DNA of 64,000 bases, from contig JAGYJE010000005.1 in assembly GCA_018402305.1 (NCBI GenBank), forward strand, positions 62,001 through 126,000, given 5' to 3'. Below, piece after piece: positions 31,193 to 40,340 of this stretch. The notes under the pieces were generated by a model. The model was not told the DNA's origin. It did not search any database and was given only the letters and a program-made list of their open reading frames with translations. Both the position numbers and the translations under genes were made by a program. The DNA comes from Puniceicoccaceae bacterium. GTDB lineage: Bacteria; Verrucomicrobiota; Verrucomicrobiia; Opitutales; Coraliomargaritaceae. The first letter of the stretch is position 1, and every line of letters begins with the position of its first letter.

Positions 31193-31669
31193 TTACTTCC
31201 GTTTTCCGAGTTTGCGGTAGAAATTTGGGCCGTGAATTTCCCGCATCATCTTCCTTCGATGTTCGACAGCCAGTTTGAAGGCTTTTTTCTCTCCGTATTT
31301 GCTTATGGAGAACGAGGTGCATTTTTGAATCCCCGGCTCGGGACGCCAGCTGACCGAAAAACAATCATGCTTCATGCCGTTAGGACCGACTTTTGTTGTT
31401 CGAGAGACCCCCAGCTCACCGGTGGTGTTGCGTGAGTCGGTCACGACAATTCGCCGCTGTCTCGGAGTCTTGGGGATTGCAGAGAGCTCTTCCGCGAGCG
31501 CGTCCCGATACTCTTTTGCAAGCTTCTGAGCCTTGCCCTTACCGCCACATTTACGGTCACTAAACAGCTTTGAGTAGGTTTTTCCGTTGCGGTAGCCCCG
31601 GACGAACCAGCCGTGAGTTGAACCTGAGTCGATGCGACTAATTCCCTTGTTTGCCTTTGATTTTGCCAT
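31193..31669 (-). CDS. AP2-like domain protein
   Basis: The 158-residue protein has two similar halves. The first reads KGISRIDSGSTHGWFVRGYR and FSDRKCGGKGKAQKLAKEYR. The second reads GVSRTTKVGPNGMKHDCFSV, SISKYGEKKAFKLAVEHRR. Each looks like an AP2 three-stranded sheet plus helix, a fold used for DNA binding in plant factors and in some bacterial and phage proteins. Basic composition supports nucleic-acid binding. No integrase or endonuclease domain is attached. Its target and role are unknown; the gene runs convergently with SUI1 across the minisatellite. Confidence 0.65.
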   Translation of the reverse strand: MAKSKANKGISRIDSGSTHGWFVRGYRNGKTYSKLFSDRKCGGKGKAQKLAKEYRDALAEELSAIPKTPRQRRIVVTDSRNTTGELGVSRTTKVGPNGMKHDCFSVSWRPEPGIQKCTSFSISKYGEKKAFKLAVEHRRKMMREIHGPNFYRKLGKRK

Positions 31670-31710
31670 AGGATAATTTACGTTAGACTGCGGATTGAGG
31701 GGAGCGTTCC

Positions 31711-33099
31711 CTAAAGTTTTGGCTTGGGCTTAAAAAACTCGTCACTTGGCGGCGCATCACTCGCTTTTTCCTCAAAATCATAAAAAGCGCCATTGGGACC
31801 TCGAGAAAGGAGTTGCTTCATATTGTCCGCAATGCGTTGACTACTGCCGCGGTTTACTGCGTGCCAGTCAAGGCTGCTGTGGCGCATTCGGCCGCGTCTT
31901 TCCCCGTCCAACGCCAATTGCAGGCAGGTATCGACAAGCGCGCGGCGGTCGACAACCAAACTGGCTGCACCGCAGCGTAAAAGAGATTGCGAGACCTCAC
32001 TGAAATTTGTCATGTTTGGCCCGAATAGAACGGGTAAGCCAAGTCCTGCGGCTTCAATCGGGGTTTGTCCGCCTTCGTTGGGAGGCAGGCTTTTCCCCAC
32101 AAAAGCGAGATCCCCCGCCTGCATGAGATGGCTTAGTTCGCCCGTGGTGTCTGCCAAATAGACGTGGGTTTCGCCAGGCGGTTCCCCACGGGAAGACCGC
32201 TGAAACCAGGTAAGTGGCTGTTTTTTAAGGTTTTGCGTAAGGCTGCTGCCGCGTTCCGCGTGTCTTGGGACGAGGAGGAGGCGGCAGTCGATACCCCGTT
32301 TCCGTAGGCTTAATTGGGCATCCAGGAGGGCCTCCTCCTCGCCTGGCCAGGTCGATGCCCCCACAAGTACGAAAGGAGCCGTCTCCGGGCCTGCTTTGAA
32401 ACCGAGTTCTGCTCGAAGTCGCTCGCGCTCGAATTGGGTGAGTCGTTGACCGACGCCGACATCAAACTTGATACTGCCCGTTTGAAGAATCTGGCTTTCC
32501 GGGCAACCAAGTTTGCGAAAGCGGCCCTCATCCAAACTGCTGGCGGGGTATATTTTTGTAAAATTATGCAGTAGGCGACCCGCAGCCCCCCGGAGGTATT
32601 CGTAGCGTCGAAAACTGCGGTCCGAGAGTCGGGCGTTAATGAGGAAGGCGGGCACTTCATTCCGCTTTGCGCGGTGCAGATGTTCCGGCCAGAGCTCGCT
32701 CTCTGTCAGCGCAATCACTCCCGGTTGGATTCGTTGCCAGGCACTGCGGTTGAAGGGCCAAAAATCGAGAGGGAAGATCCCAATAAAGCGGGTTAGCTCA
32801 CCATAGCGCTTGCGCGCCTCTGCATAGCCAGTGCTGGTCGTAGTGGTCAGCACAATCTCAATGGACGGGTCCTGCACAAGCATTTTCAGAAGCGGGCCGA
32901 TGGCCAAGACCTCGCCCACGCTCACGGCCTGAAGCCAAATACGGACAGTGCCCTCTGGAGGCGGCGGCAAGCGCTCAATGAGCCCAAAGCGGTGCGCAAA
33001 CCCGCTTCCATAGCCCCCCCGGCGCCACATGCGAAAGAGGTAGTTGGGGAGCGCAATGAAAAGCGCCGGTAGAAAAAGCAGGCGATACAACCAAATCAT
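31711..33099 (-). CDS. waaA: 3-deoxy-D-manno-octulosonic acid (Kdo) transferase
   Basis: The 462-residue protein begins with a membrane anchor (MIWLYRLLFLPALFIALPNY) and has the WaaA/KdtA GT-B pattern: IWLQAVSVGEVLAIGPLL, the catalytic-type Glu in that segment, ALTESELWPEHL, FLINARLSDRSFRRY, VLVGASTWPGEEEALLDAQ and a nucleotide-sugar site (AFVGKSLPPNEGGQTPIEA). It adds Kdo from CMP-Kdo to lipid IVA at the inner membrane, which implies an LPS-bearing Gram-negative outer membrane. Length is slightly above the ~425 residue norm because of the C-terminal tail. Confidence 0.94.
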   Translation of the reverse strand: MIWLYRLLFLPALFIALPNYLFRMWRRGGYGSGFAHRFGLIERLPPPPEGTVRIWLQAVSVGEVLAIGPLLKMLVQDPSIEIVLTTTTSTGYAEARKRYGELTRFIGIFPLDFWPFNRSAWQRIQPGVIALTESELWPEHLHRAKRNEVPAFLINARLSDRSFRRYEYLRGAAGRLLHNFTKIYPASSLDEGRFRKLGCPESQILQTGSIKFDVGVGQRLTQFERERLRAELGFKAGPETAPFVLVGASTWPGEEEALLDAQLSLRKRGIDCRLLLVPRHAERGSSLTQNLKKQPLTWFQRSSRGEPPGETHVYLADTTGELSHLMQAGDLAFVGKSLPPNEGGQTPIEAAGLGLPVLFGPNMTNFSEVSQSLLRCGAASLVVDRRALVDTCLQLALDGERRGRMRHSSLDWHAVNRGSSQRIADNMKQLLSRGPNGAFYDFEEKASDAPPSDEFFKPKPKL

Positions 33100-33175
33100 T
33101 CCGTTGTATATGAGGCCGCCTGCGGCAGGTTTGGAAGAACAAAGTTAACCGTGTCGGCAGAGTGCGCTGCCTGAT

Positions 33176-33655
33176 TTAAGCTGAGGCGGCTAGCGTGCGC
33201 ATTTCCCCTGCAGAGCTGTGCTGGGCGCTGCGCTCCTTCAACTCAAGCTCAAGCAAGGAGGCCCAGGTCCGCATGTAGAGGGCCGCATTGCGCGGCTTGC
33301 CCTTTTCCAGGTACTTCGGACTGCCCGGAATCGCATTCAGAACACGGGGGTTGGAGAGATATTCCATGTGGTGGATATCCTTGAGTTCAAAGCCATGGGC
33401 AATCAGTACATCCATGAGCTGATCCACCGACGTGCCGTCGTTCGGGCAGTAATCGTTGGCAAATTCCGTCCACTCATCGACGTAGTTCTTGCGCGCCATG
33501 GCAAAGATTTCCTTCGCCGAAAAATCTGTCAGGCACTGGACCAAGTGACCACAATTGCAGCGGCCGATGTGACCCCAGTTATAATCACCGGCGTTTTCGA
33601 TATTGGCTGCCGCTTCGCGGAGCTTTTCAATGAGGATTGGTGTTGCTCGTGCCAT
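33176..33655 (-). CDS. Conserved hypothetical protein (NWGH/CNCGHL motif)
   Basis: The 159-residue protein has two striking conserved-looking segments: YNWGHIGRCNCGHLVQCLTD near residues 24-43 and FANDYCPNDGTSVDQLMDVL around 70-85. The Cys/His cluster (C-x-C-G-H ... C-P) could bind metal. No signal peptide or membrane segment is present. I believe it belongs to a family seen in Bacteroidota and Verrucomicrobiota but know no function. Confidence 0.7.
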   Translation of the reverse strand: MARATPILIEKLREAAANIENAGDYNWGHIGRCNCGHLVQCLTDFSAKEIFAMARKNYVDEWTEFANDYCPNDGTSVDQLMDVLIAHGFELKDIHHMEYLSNPRVLNAIPGSPKYLEKGKPRNAALYMRTWASLLELELKERSAQHSSAGEMRTLAASA

Positions 33656-33870
33656 GGTTGGATGGTTACACGGGTTTTTATTTTCTCAACTGCTTTTGAG
33701 ACATTTTTACCGATATTTTGGGTCGATTGGGCTGCTCGGGGATTTCCTGTGAAAAGTGCAAGACTCCCGCCAGCGGTTCGGCGCGGGTCCTTCAGAATCT
33801 CCTTGAACCGTTGCAGCTTATCGAACTACTAAACTGAAATTGAAATCTATTCGATCGATCAACCGCGCTC

Positions 33871-35967
33871 ATGCCTCGTAAAAAAACGCCTAAAAAAGAC
33901 AACCTGGAACTGGAATTTGACCAGCCTTCATCGGAGCTGGAGTCTGCATTGCAGGATTCCCCAATGTCGGATGCAGATATTTTCTCGATAAAAACGGACT
34001 CCGGGCACGTCGATGCGATGTTCAGCTCTTGGTTTCTTGACTACGCCAGCTACGTCATCCTCGAGCGCGCCGTGCCGCACGCAAACGACGGCCTAAAGCC
34101 GGTACAGCGCCGCATCCTGCACTCCATGCGTGAACTGGAGGACGGCCGCTATAACAAAGTCGCCAACGTGATCGGAAATACCATGAAGTATCACCCGCAC
34201 GGCGACGCCTCGATCGGCGACGCCATGGTCCAGCTCGGGCAGAAGGAATACCTCATGGACACGCAGGGGAACTGGGGCAACACACTGACCGGCGACTCGG
34301 CGGCGGCTCCCCGTTATATCGAGGTCCGCCTCTCGAAATTTGCGCTCGACGTTGTTTTCAACCCCAAGACGACCAATTGGCTGGCTTCCTACGATGGTCG
34401 CAACAAAGAGCCGGAGACGCTACCGGTAAAATTCCCGCTGCTTCTGGCGCAGGGGGCGGAGGGTATCGCCGTCGGGCTCTCCTGCAAGATCCTGCCCCAT
34501 AACTTTCACGAGCTGATTGATGGCTGTATTGCGCTGTTGCGTAAAGAGACGCCGGAAATCGTGCCTGACTTCCCCAGCGGCGGCATTGCCGATGTCTCCG
34601 AATACAATAACGGGAAACGCGGCGGACGCGTAAAAGTGCGTGCCCGGATCGAGGCCAGGAAGCGAAATCTCTTGGCAATCACCGAGCTGCCCTTCGGTAA
34701 GACCACCACCAGTCTGATAGAGTCGATCATTTCCGCCAACGAAAAAGGGAAAATCAAGATTCAGCGTGTCGAAGACAACACGGCGGACGTGGTCGAGATT
34801 CTGGTGTATCTGCCCGCGGGCGCGGACCCGGAGACCGTAGAGCAGGCGCTCTATGCCTTCACGGACTGCGAAATGTCGATCTCGACCAATATTTGTGTGA
34901 TCGAAAATGAGAAACCACACTTTTTCTCGGCATTGGACCTGCTTTATCTGGCAACCGAGAAAACGCGTGATCTGCTCAAGTTGGAGCTCGAAATTGAACT
35001 GGGCGAACTCGAAGAAAAATGGCACTTCTCCTCGCTGGAGAAAATTTTCATTGAAAAGCGCATCTACCGCCGGATCGAGGAAGCGGAAACCTGGGAGGCA
35101 GTTATTGCCACGGTTGACGAGGGCCTGAAGCCCTACAAGTCGCTCTTCAAGCGGGAAATCACCCGCGACGATATTCTGCGCCTGCTGGAGATTAAAATTA
35201 AACGCATTTCCAAGTTTGATACCCTCAAGGCTGACGAGCTCATCAAGGGCTTGGAGGACGCCATCGAGGCTACGAAAAAGAACCTCAATCAGCTTACCAA
35301 GTATGCCATCAAATGGTTTACCGAGCTGAAAAAGAACTACGGCAAGGGGCGTGAGCGCAAGACAGAGTTGGCGTCCTTTGAGCGCGTCGTGGCCCAGGAT
35401 GTGGTGATCGCCAACGAAACGCTCTATGTTGATCGCAAAGAGGGCTTCGCCGGCACCGGGATGAAAAAGGATGAGGCGGTCTGCAAGTGCTCCAGCTTGG
35501 ACGATATCATCGCGATCAATCAGGAGGGTAAGCTCATCGTTAGCAAGGTCAGCGACAAAGCTTTTTTCGGAAAAAATATCCTTCACATCGATAGCTTCAA
35601 TCGGGCCGACCCGAACGCCTTGACCTACTGTATGGTCTACCGCGATGGCAAAACCGGCCCCACATTGGCGAAGCATTTCACCATCGGCGGGGTGACCCGC
35701 GATAAGGAATACGACCTGACAAAGGGCAAGCCCGGCTCGAGGGTTTTCTACATCGCCTGCTACCCAACAAAGGAGGGAATTCCCGATGCGGTTAAGGTGA
35801 ACCTCAAGCCGGCTCCGCGCCTCCGCAAGACAGAGGAGGCAGTTCTCTTCAAAGACTTCGCCGTGCGCGGGCGCAGCACGGGGGGAACGATCATCACGAA
35901 AAACCCCGTGCGCAACGTCGTTCGACTGACAAAGGTTGAGCGCGAGGCGGCGGTGGGCGCATCGTGA
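33871..35967 (+). CDS. Type IIA topoisomerase subunit A (GyrA/ParC-like)
   Basis: The 698-residue product has the breakage-reunion core: MFSSWFLDYASYVILERAVP, NDGLKPVQRRILHSM, KYHPHGDASIGDAMV and the catalytic AAAPRYIEVRL with Tyr149 preceded by Arg148. A coiled-coil tower and a reduced beta-pinwheel-like C-terminal part follow (DDIIAINQEGKLIVSKVSDK). The layout and length resemble the Bacteroidota-type ParC more than full-length GyrA (~850 residues). The GyrA-box is not obvious, which argues for topoisomerase IV-like decatenation. No ParE/GyrB gene is next to it within the window. Confidence 0.9.
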   Translation: MPRKKTPKKDNLELEFDQPSSELESALQDSPMSDADIFSIKTDSGHVDAMFSSWFLDYASYVILERAVPHANDGLKPVQRRILHSMRELEDGRYNKVANVIGNTMKYHPHGDASIGDAMVQLGQKEYLMDTQGNWGNTLTGDSAAAPRYIEVRLSKFALDVVFNPKTTNWLASYDGRNKEPETLPVKFPLLLAQGAEGIAVGLSCKILPHNFHELIDGCIALLRKETPEIVPDFPSGGIADVSEYNNGKRGGRVKVRARIEARKRNLLAITELPFGKTTTSLIESIISANEKGKIKIQRVEDNTADVVEILVYLPAGADPETVEQALYAFTDCEMSISTNICVIENEKPHFFSALDLLYLATEKTRDLLKLELEIELGELEEKWHFSSLEKIFIEKRIYRRIEEAETWEAVIATVDEGLKPYKSLFKREITRDDILRLLEIKIKRISKFDTLKADELIKGLEDAIEATKKNLNQLTKYAIKWFTELKKNYGKGRERKTELASFERVVAQDVVIANETLYVDRKEGFAGTGMKKDEAVCKCSSLDDIIAINQEGKLIVSKVSDKAFFGKNILHIDSFNRADPNALTYCMVYRDGKTGPTLAKHFTIGGVTRDKEYDLTKGKPGSRVFYIACYPTKEGIPDAVKVNLKPAPRLRKTEEAVLFKDFAVRGRSTGGTIITKNPVRNVVRLTKVEREAAVGAS

Positions 35968-35992
35968 GGCTGGGGAGCTTGCGGGTGATCAC

Positions 35993-36032
35993 TAAAAAAC
36001 GCCTCCCCCCGCCGGGAAGGGGGGGTTGGAGG
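35993..36032 (-). terminator. Rho-independent terminator after lgt
   Basis: On the minus strand a G/C hairpin (CCCCCCC, short loop TTCCCGGC, GGGGGG, with flanking CCT/AGG) is followed by CGTTTTTTAG. It lies 45 bases beyond the lgt stop and 26 bases beyond the topoisomerase stop on the other strand. Confidence 0.65.
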
Positions 36033-36076
36033 TAAAGAAGACCAAATCCTGCGAATATGGGACCGTCCTTTCTTCT

Positions 36077-36925
36077 TCAACCCTGAGCTTTTGGGGGCGC
36101 TTGCCGTGCGAACCAAATAACGGCCGTACCGGCAGCGATGAAAAAGAGCGAGTAAAATTGCCCGCGGGTAAGCCCCAGCAGCAAAGAGGCATCCGGCGCC
36201 CGAAAGAGCTCCCCGATAATTCGCACGATTCCGTAGCCGAGCAGGCACTCGCCGCCGATTTGGCCCGCTGGTGGGCGGGTCCGCCAAAACCGCCACTGCA
36301 AATAGCCCAGCAAAAGACCGCCTTCCAGAAAGGCCGCGTAAAGTTGGGAGGGGTGCCGGGGTTCCGGTCCATAGGTCTGGAGGAGCGCGTTGTAAGCCCG
36401 TGGACTGTCTGGGAAGATAACGGCCCAGCTTACATAAGTGACCCGCCCCCAGAGTTCGCCGTTGATAAAGTTGGCCATGCGCCCAAGCAAAATACCGAGC
36501 GGTCCGACTGTGGCGACGACGTCGCCGAGGCTAAGAAAGCTGCATGACTGCTTGCGGGCGAACCAAAGCAGGGCGAGGATAATGCCAACGAAGCCACCAT
36601 GGCTGGCCATGCCTCCCTGATCCACCCGAAAGAAGAGGAGCGGGTTTTGCAAAAAGGCAGCCAGATCATACAGCAGCATGTAGCCAAGGCGCCCACCGAC
36701 GAGCACGCCAATGATCACAGCGGTCATCAAGCTGGCGCGGGCATCGGCATCGACGTTAAAGCGTCCCTTCGCATGATAGAGACGAAGTAAATACCAGGCA
36801 CCGAGAAAGCCGAGTAGGTAGGCCAATCCATAGTAACGAATGCCATCGATCCCGACTGGGTTTTCCGGGAATCGGATCAGGAAAGGGCTTAGGTCGTGCA
36901 CCCAATATTGGCTGTGTTGAGTCAT
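36077..36925 (-). CDS. lgt: Prolipoprotein diacylglyceryl transferase
   Basis: From ATG 36925 (a TTG at 36976 would add 17 residues) the ~282-residue protein has several membrane segments (YYGLAYLLGFLGAWYLLRLY; LMTAVIIGVLVGGRLGYMLL), the family signature GRMANFINGELWGRVT, and RHPSQLYAAFLEG near the middle, then a C-terminal FFIAAGTAVIWFA helix. It moves diacylglycerol from phosphatidylglycerol to the lipobox Cys of prolipoproteins, such as the LysM lipoprotein at 6012. Confidence 0.95.
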   Translation of the reverse strand: MTQHSQYWVHDLSPFLIRFPENPVGIDGIRYYGLAYLLGFLGAWYLLRLYHAKGRFNVDADARASLMTAVIIGVLVGGRLGYMLLYDLAAFLQNPLLFFRVDQGGMASHGGFVGIILALLWFARKQSCSFLSLGDVVATVGPLGILLGRMANFINGELWGRVTYVSWAVIFPDSPRAYNALLQTYGPEPRHPSQLYAAFLEGGLLLGYLQWRFWRTRPPAGQIGGECLLGYGIVRIIGELFRAPDASLLLGLTRGQFYSLFFIAAGTAVIWFARQAPPKAQG

Positions 36926-37050
36926 TGCGAGGATTGAAGCAGGTCGGTGTGGAAGCGCTTTGTTGCCACGCGCCAAGCTGTTAGACTGAATAGAAAACGG
37001 GTCTGTCTCTTTTCTTTGACTTTTTGAGCCAGGGCAAGATCGTTGTGACT

Positions 37051-37659
37051 ATGAAACGTCTTTCACTTCCGTTTTTTCTCGGCGGGTGCGCGCTCGTCGC
37101 CCTGGGAGGCCCGCTGGCAGCCCAAACGGACAACCTGCGCGTCAATGTGGCTAATCTGACTCAGGATGTGAATGCACTCACGCAGGAAGTTAGAACTTTA
37201 CGGCTGGAGGTTGAAGAACTGCGCCGTGAAAATGGGCGCTTGCGTGCCCAAGTCGCTGAGGCCAGTTCGAATCGAGATGCGCAGGCACAGGTGGCCCGGC
37301 TATCCACCGAGATTGAGCGGCTCCGGAGGGATTATCGCTCGGCCGACGAGGCCCAGAAGGAGCAAATTGTTTCGGAAATCAGTCGGCAAATGAATGCCTT
37401 CGCCAAAGAGACGCAGGGGGCGATCAACGCAGTTGCGAACGCGGTGGGCAGCCAGCCGCAGATTGAAACAACAGTCAATTTCTCCAGCGACTACCCGCAA
37501 ACCGGCCTGACCTACACGGTGCGCTCCGGCGATACCCTGAGCAAAATCGCCCGCGACCACGGCTCTACGGTTAAGCATATCCAAAATGCCAACAAAATTG
37601 TCAATCCGTCCCGCGATCTTAGGGTTGGCGAAACCATTTTTATTCCCATCGCTCAGTAA
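37051..37659 (+). CDS. Exported coiled-coil protein with LysM domain
   Basis: From ATG 37051 the product has 202 residues: a signal peptide (MKRLSLPFFLGGCALVALGG), a coiled coil over about 35-110 (QDVNALTQEVRTLRLEVEEL), and a C-terminal LysM domain (YTVRSGDTLSKIARDHGSTV to LRVGETIFIPI). A TTG at 37024 would spoil the signal peptide. It should bind peptidoglycan. It is followed seven bases later by parB on the same strand, so the two may be co-transcribed. It shares its plan with the lipoprotein at 6012. Confidence 0.85.
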   Translation: MKRLSLPFFLGGCALVALGGPLAAQTDNLRVNVANLTQDVNALTQEVRTLRLEVEELRRENGRLRAQVAEASSNRDAQAQVARLSTEIERLRRDYRSADEAQKEQIVSEISRQMNAFAKETQGAINAVANAVGSQPQIETTVNFSSDYPQTGLTYTVRSGDTLSKIARDHGSTVKHIQNANKIVNPSRDLRVGETIFIPIAQ

Positions 37660-37666
37660 AGCATTT

Positions 37667-38626
37667 ATGGCTAATTCAAAATCCAGACTCGGGCGTGGCC
37701 TCGGCGGCCTTATTTCAGGAGCGGGTGGCCAGCAAAGTGCGTCCGCTAAGGCGGCATCGGCCTCGGGAGACAAAACCCCGGTCAAAAAAGCGAGCCATCA
37801 ACCGGTTGCGGCGGCCAGCGAAGTGCCCAACGCACCTGGCTATCGGGAGATTGAGGTTAAATCAATCGTGGCCAATCCGTATCAGCCCCGCCGTGAGATT
37901 CATTCGGGGCAGGTGGAAGAACTGGCCAAGAGCATCCAATCCGAAGGACTGCTGCAACCCATCGTTGTTCGCGAGAAAAAGGGGACGTTTGAACTGATTG
38001 CCGGTGAACGTCGCCTGCACGCCTTTAAATTCCTCAAACTTGGCAAAATTCCCGCCCGTATCATTGAAGCGAGCGATGCGTCATCGGCTACACTGGCCCT
38101 CATTGAGAATCTCCAGCGGGAGAACCTCAACCCCATCGACGAAGCGCTTGGTTACGCCAGTCTGGTGCGCGACTTTGACCTCACCCAGGAGGCTGCCGCC
38201 GAGCGGGTGGGGAAGGGCCGGGCGACCGTGGCCAACGCGCTCCGTTTACTCACCCTGGGATCGGAGATTCAAGGCTATCTCAGTCGCCGCCTGATTTCTA
38301 CCGGGCATGCTAAAGTCTTACTCGGCCTGGAGAGTCCGGAGCACCAAAAGCTCCTGGCCCGCCGGGTAATTGAAACGGGCATGAGCGTGCGTGAAGCCGA
38401 GGTGCAAGTGCGGCGGCTAAAAGAGGGCGGCGGCGGCAAGAGCGCATCCAAGAAAAAAGGGCCCGAGGCTGAACAAACGGCCATCCGCGACTTGGAAAAG
38501 CGGATGGGTGCCCACTTTAATACGCGGGTCGCTCTCAAGCATAGCCCAAAGAAAGGACGTATCACCATTGAATACTATGGCAACGACGACCTCGACCGCA
38601 TTCTTGAAAAACTCGGACTCACCTAG
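37667..38626 (+). CDS. parB: Chromosome partitioning protein ParB
   Basis: From ATG 37667 the product is 319 residues and starts MANSKSRLGRGLGGLISGAG, the usual ParB N-terminus. It has the CTP-binding/ParB box (IVANPYQPRREI; LIAGERRLHAFKFL; LALIENLQRENLNPIDEA), the helix-turn-helix for parS binding (LTQEAAAERVGKGRATVANA) and a C-terminal dimerisation domain. The frame can be read from 37586 inside the LysM gene, but the first 27 residues are not ParB-like. No parA is adjacent in the window. Confidence 0.95.
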   Translation: MANSKSRLGRGLGGLISGAGGQQSASAKAASASGDKTPVKKASHQPVAAASEVPNAPGYREIEVKSIVANPYQPRREIHSGQVEELAKSIQSEGLLQPIVVREKKGTFELIAGERRLHAFKFLKLGKIPARIIEASDASSATLALIENLQRENLNPIDEALGYASLVRDFDLTQEAAAERVGKGRATVANALRLLTLGSEIQGYLSRRLISTGHAKVLLGLESPEHQKLLARRVIETGMSVREAEVQVRRLKEGGGGKSASKKKGPEAEQTAIRDLEKRMGAHFNTRVALKHSPKKGRITIEYYGNDDLDRILEKLGLT

Positions 38627-38629
38627 GAA

Positions 38630-39109
38630 ATGAATTACTGGTTAATGAAATCCGAGCCGGACGCCTTCTCTTTTGAGGACCTAAAGGCGCGCCCCAAGCA
38701 AACCGAACCCTGGGACGGAGTACGAAATTATCAGGCGCGTAATTTCATGCGCGATGCAATGAAGGTCGGTGACCCGATCCTGTTTTACCACTCGAACACC
38801 AATCCGCCGGGTGTTGTGGGCATCGCCCAGGTGGCCAGCGAGCCCTATCCGGACCCGACCGCATTCGATAAAAAATCGAAATACCACGATCCGAAGAGTG
38901 ATCCGGTAAAGCCCCGCTGGATCCTCGTGGATGTCGCCTTCAAGGCCGACCTGAAACGCCTTGTCTCCCTCGATGAAATGAAGACCATGCCTGAACTCAG
39001 TGAGATGCGCGCCCTGCAGCGGGGTAACCGACTCTCGATCACTCCGGTCACGAAAGACGAATTTCAGGCGATTAAAAAAGCCGGCATGCGCAAGGCGCCC
39101 GGTACGTAA
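38630..39109 (+). CDS. EVE-domain protein
   Basis: The 159-residue product has MNYWLMKSEPDAFSFEDLKA, WDGVRNYQARNFMRDAMKVG, ILFYHSNTNPPGVVGIAQV and PRWILVDVAFKADLKRLVS. These are the hallmarks of EVE (PUA-like) domains, which bind modified bases in nucleic acids. It begins three bases after the parB stop and is likely in the same transcript. Which modification it reads is unknown. Confidence 0.93.
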   Translation: MNYWLMKSEPDAFSFEDLKARPKQTEPWDGVRNYQARNFMRDAMKVGDPILFYHSNTNPPGVVGIAQVASEPYPDPTAFDKKSKYHDPKSDPVKPRWILVDVAFKADLKRLVSLDEMKTMPELSEMRALQRGNRLSITPVTKDEFQAIKKAGMRKAPGT

Positions 39110-39134
39110 GGGCGCTCCGGCTATTCCATTCGAC

Positions 39135-40340
39135 TTAAAGATCCGGCGTGCTTTGCTTGCGGCGATACTCGGTGGGTGTAAGGCCGGTCTCCTCGCGAAA
39201 AACCTGAGTGAGGTAACGGACGTTCTCAAAGCCCGCCGCCTTGGAGACATCCCCGATACTCATATTTGTGCTCGTTAGCAATTTCTTGATGCGCTCCATT
39301 TGGACACTTTGGATTTCGCTGTGGATCGAATGCCCCAGCGACTTCATGAACTTGCGGTAGGCGGTTGAGTTCGACATGCCGGTCACCTTGAGGACGTCCG
39401 CAGTGCTGATCGGGTCACAGGCGTGCTCTCGGATGTAGCGCAGCGCAAAGGCGACTTCCGGATCGTCGAAGTTCATGAAGTTACTCGAGTCACGAACGAT
39501 GATTTGAGCGGGTGCGATCCGCGAAACCGGCGGCTTCACTGGCTCCTTGCGCATCAGCCTGTCAAGTTGTTCGGCAGCGGTATAGCCGGCCTTGCGGACA
39601 TTGACGTCTACGCTGCTCAGCATCGGTTGAGAGAGTTCGCAGAGCCATCGATCATTATCGACGCCCAATACCGAGATTTCCTGAGGGACATTGATATGCT
39701 CGATCACGCAGGCATCGAGCAGCCAACGGGCCCAGCCATCGAAAAAGACAAAAACCCCGCAGGGTTTTTCCAATGAGGCGAGCCACTTGCTCAGTGAGCG
39801 TACCGCGTCCGGCATGTTGACGGCTTTCTTGAAGGAAGGCTCGTATATTTCGCAGGAAAACCCTTTTCTGCTGAGCTCGTCGACAAATCCCTCCCGGCGT
39901 TGGGCACACCAGGGTGCCTTTTCATTGCCACCGCAAAAGGCGAATTGCCGAATGCCATTACTCATGAAATGCTGAGCGGCCATGCGGCCGATGGCATGTT
40001 GGTCCGACGTAACGATGGGGAAATCAAGATGGCCATCCCGCTCCTCTGAATAGCTCCCGAAGCCCACGGTCGGGATATCTGTGAGTTTTGAAACCTCCTT
40101 GATGGCAGGCAGGTGGATGCTCGTGATAATACCATCCGGATTCCAATGCTGGATGCCCTCCATACTCACTTCCATCATCGGATCCATGAGGATGATCCAG
40201 CCCGTGTGGTTGCGGATGTAATCACCAATCCCGCGGGCTATCCCCCGGTCGAAGGCCTCGTCTGACTCCAGAAGCAGGGCGACGCGTTTGAGGCGACCGC
40301 TTTTTGTCTTTTTCTTTGTTGGTGTGGTTTTTTTTGCCAT
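39135..40340 (-). CDS. XylR-type regulator (LacI-like sensor with AraC DNA-binding domain)
   Basis: The 401-residue protein starts with a short Lys-rich tail and then a periplasmic-binding-protein sensor of the LacI/GalR type (RVALLLESDEAFDRGIARGI; VLGVDNDRWLCELSQPMLSS). Residues ~295-395 are an AraC helix-turn-helix pair (LKVTGMSNSTAYRKFMKSLG; DVSKAAGFENVRYLTQVFRE; GLTPTEYRR). The arrangement is that of E. coli XylR, which senses a sugar. It is transcribed away from the sulfatase/glycan genes and is a likely local sensor of a monosaccharide released by them. Confidence 0.92.
   Translation of the reverse strand: MAKKTTPTKKKTKSGRLKRVALLLESDEAFDRGIARGIGDYIRNHTGWIILMDPMMEVSMEGIQHWNPDGIITSIHLPAIKEVSKLTDIPTVGFGSYSEERDGHLDFPIVTSDQHAIGRMAAQHFMSNGIRQFAFCGGNEKAPWCAQRREGFVDELSRKGFSCEIYEPSFKKAVNMPDAVRSLSKWLASLEKPCGVFVFFDGWARWLLDACVIEHINVPQEISVLGVDNDRWLCELSQPMLSSVDVNVRKAGYTAAEQLDRLMRKEPVKPPVSRIAPAQIIVRDSSNFMNFDDPEVAFALRYIREHACDPISTADVLKVTGMSNSTAYRKFMKSLGHSIHSEIQSVQMERIKKLLTSTNMSIGDVSKAAGFENVRYLTQVFREETGLTPTEYRRKQSTPDL

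Noticed and set aside
34420-35676. 418-residue minus-strand frame
   Set aside because: Antisense to the conserved topoisomerase core; no protein family features.
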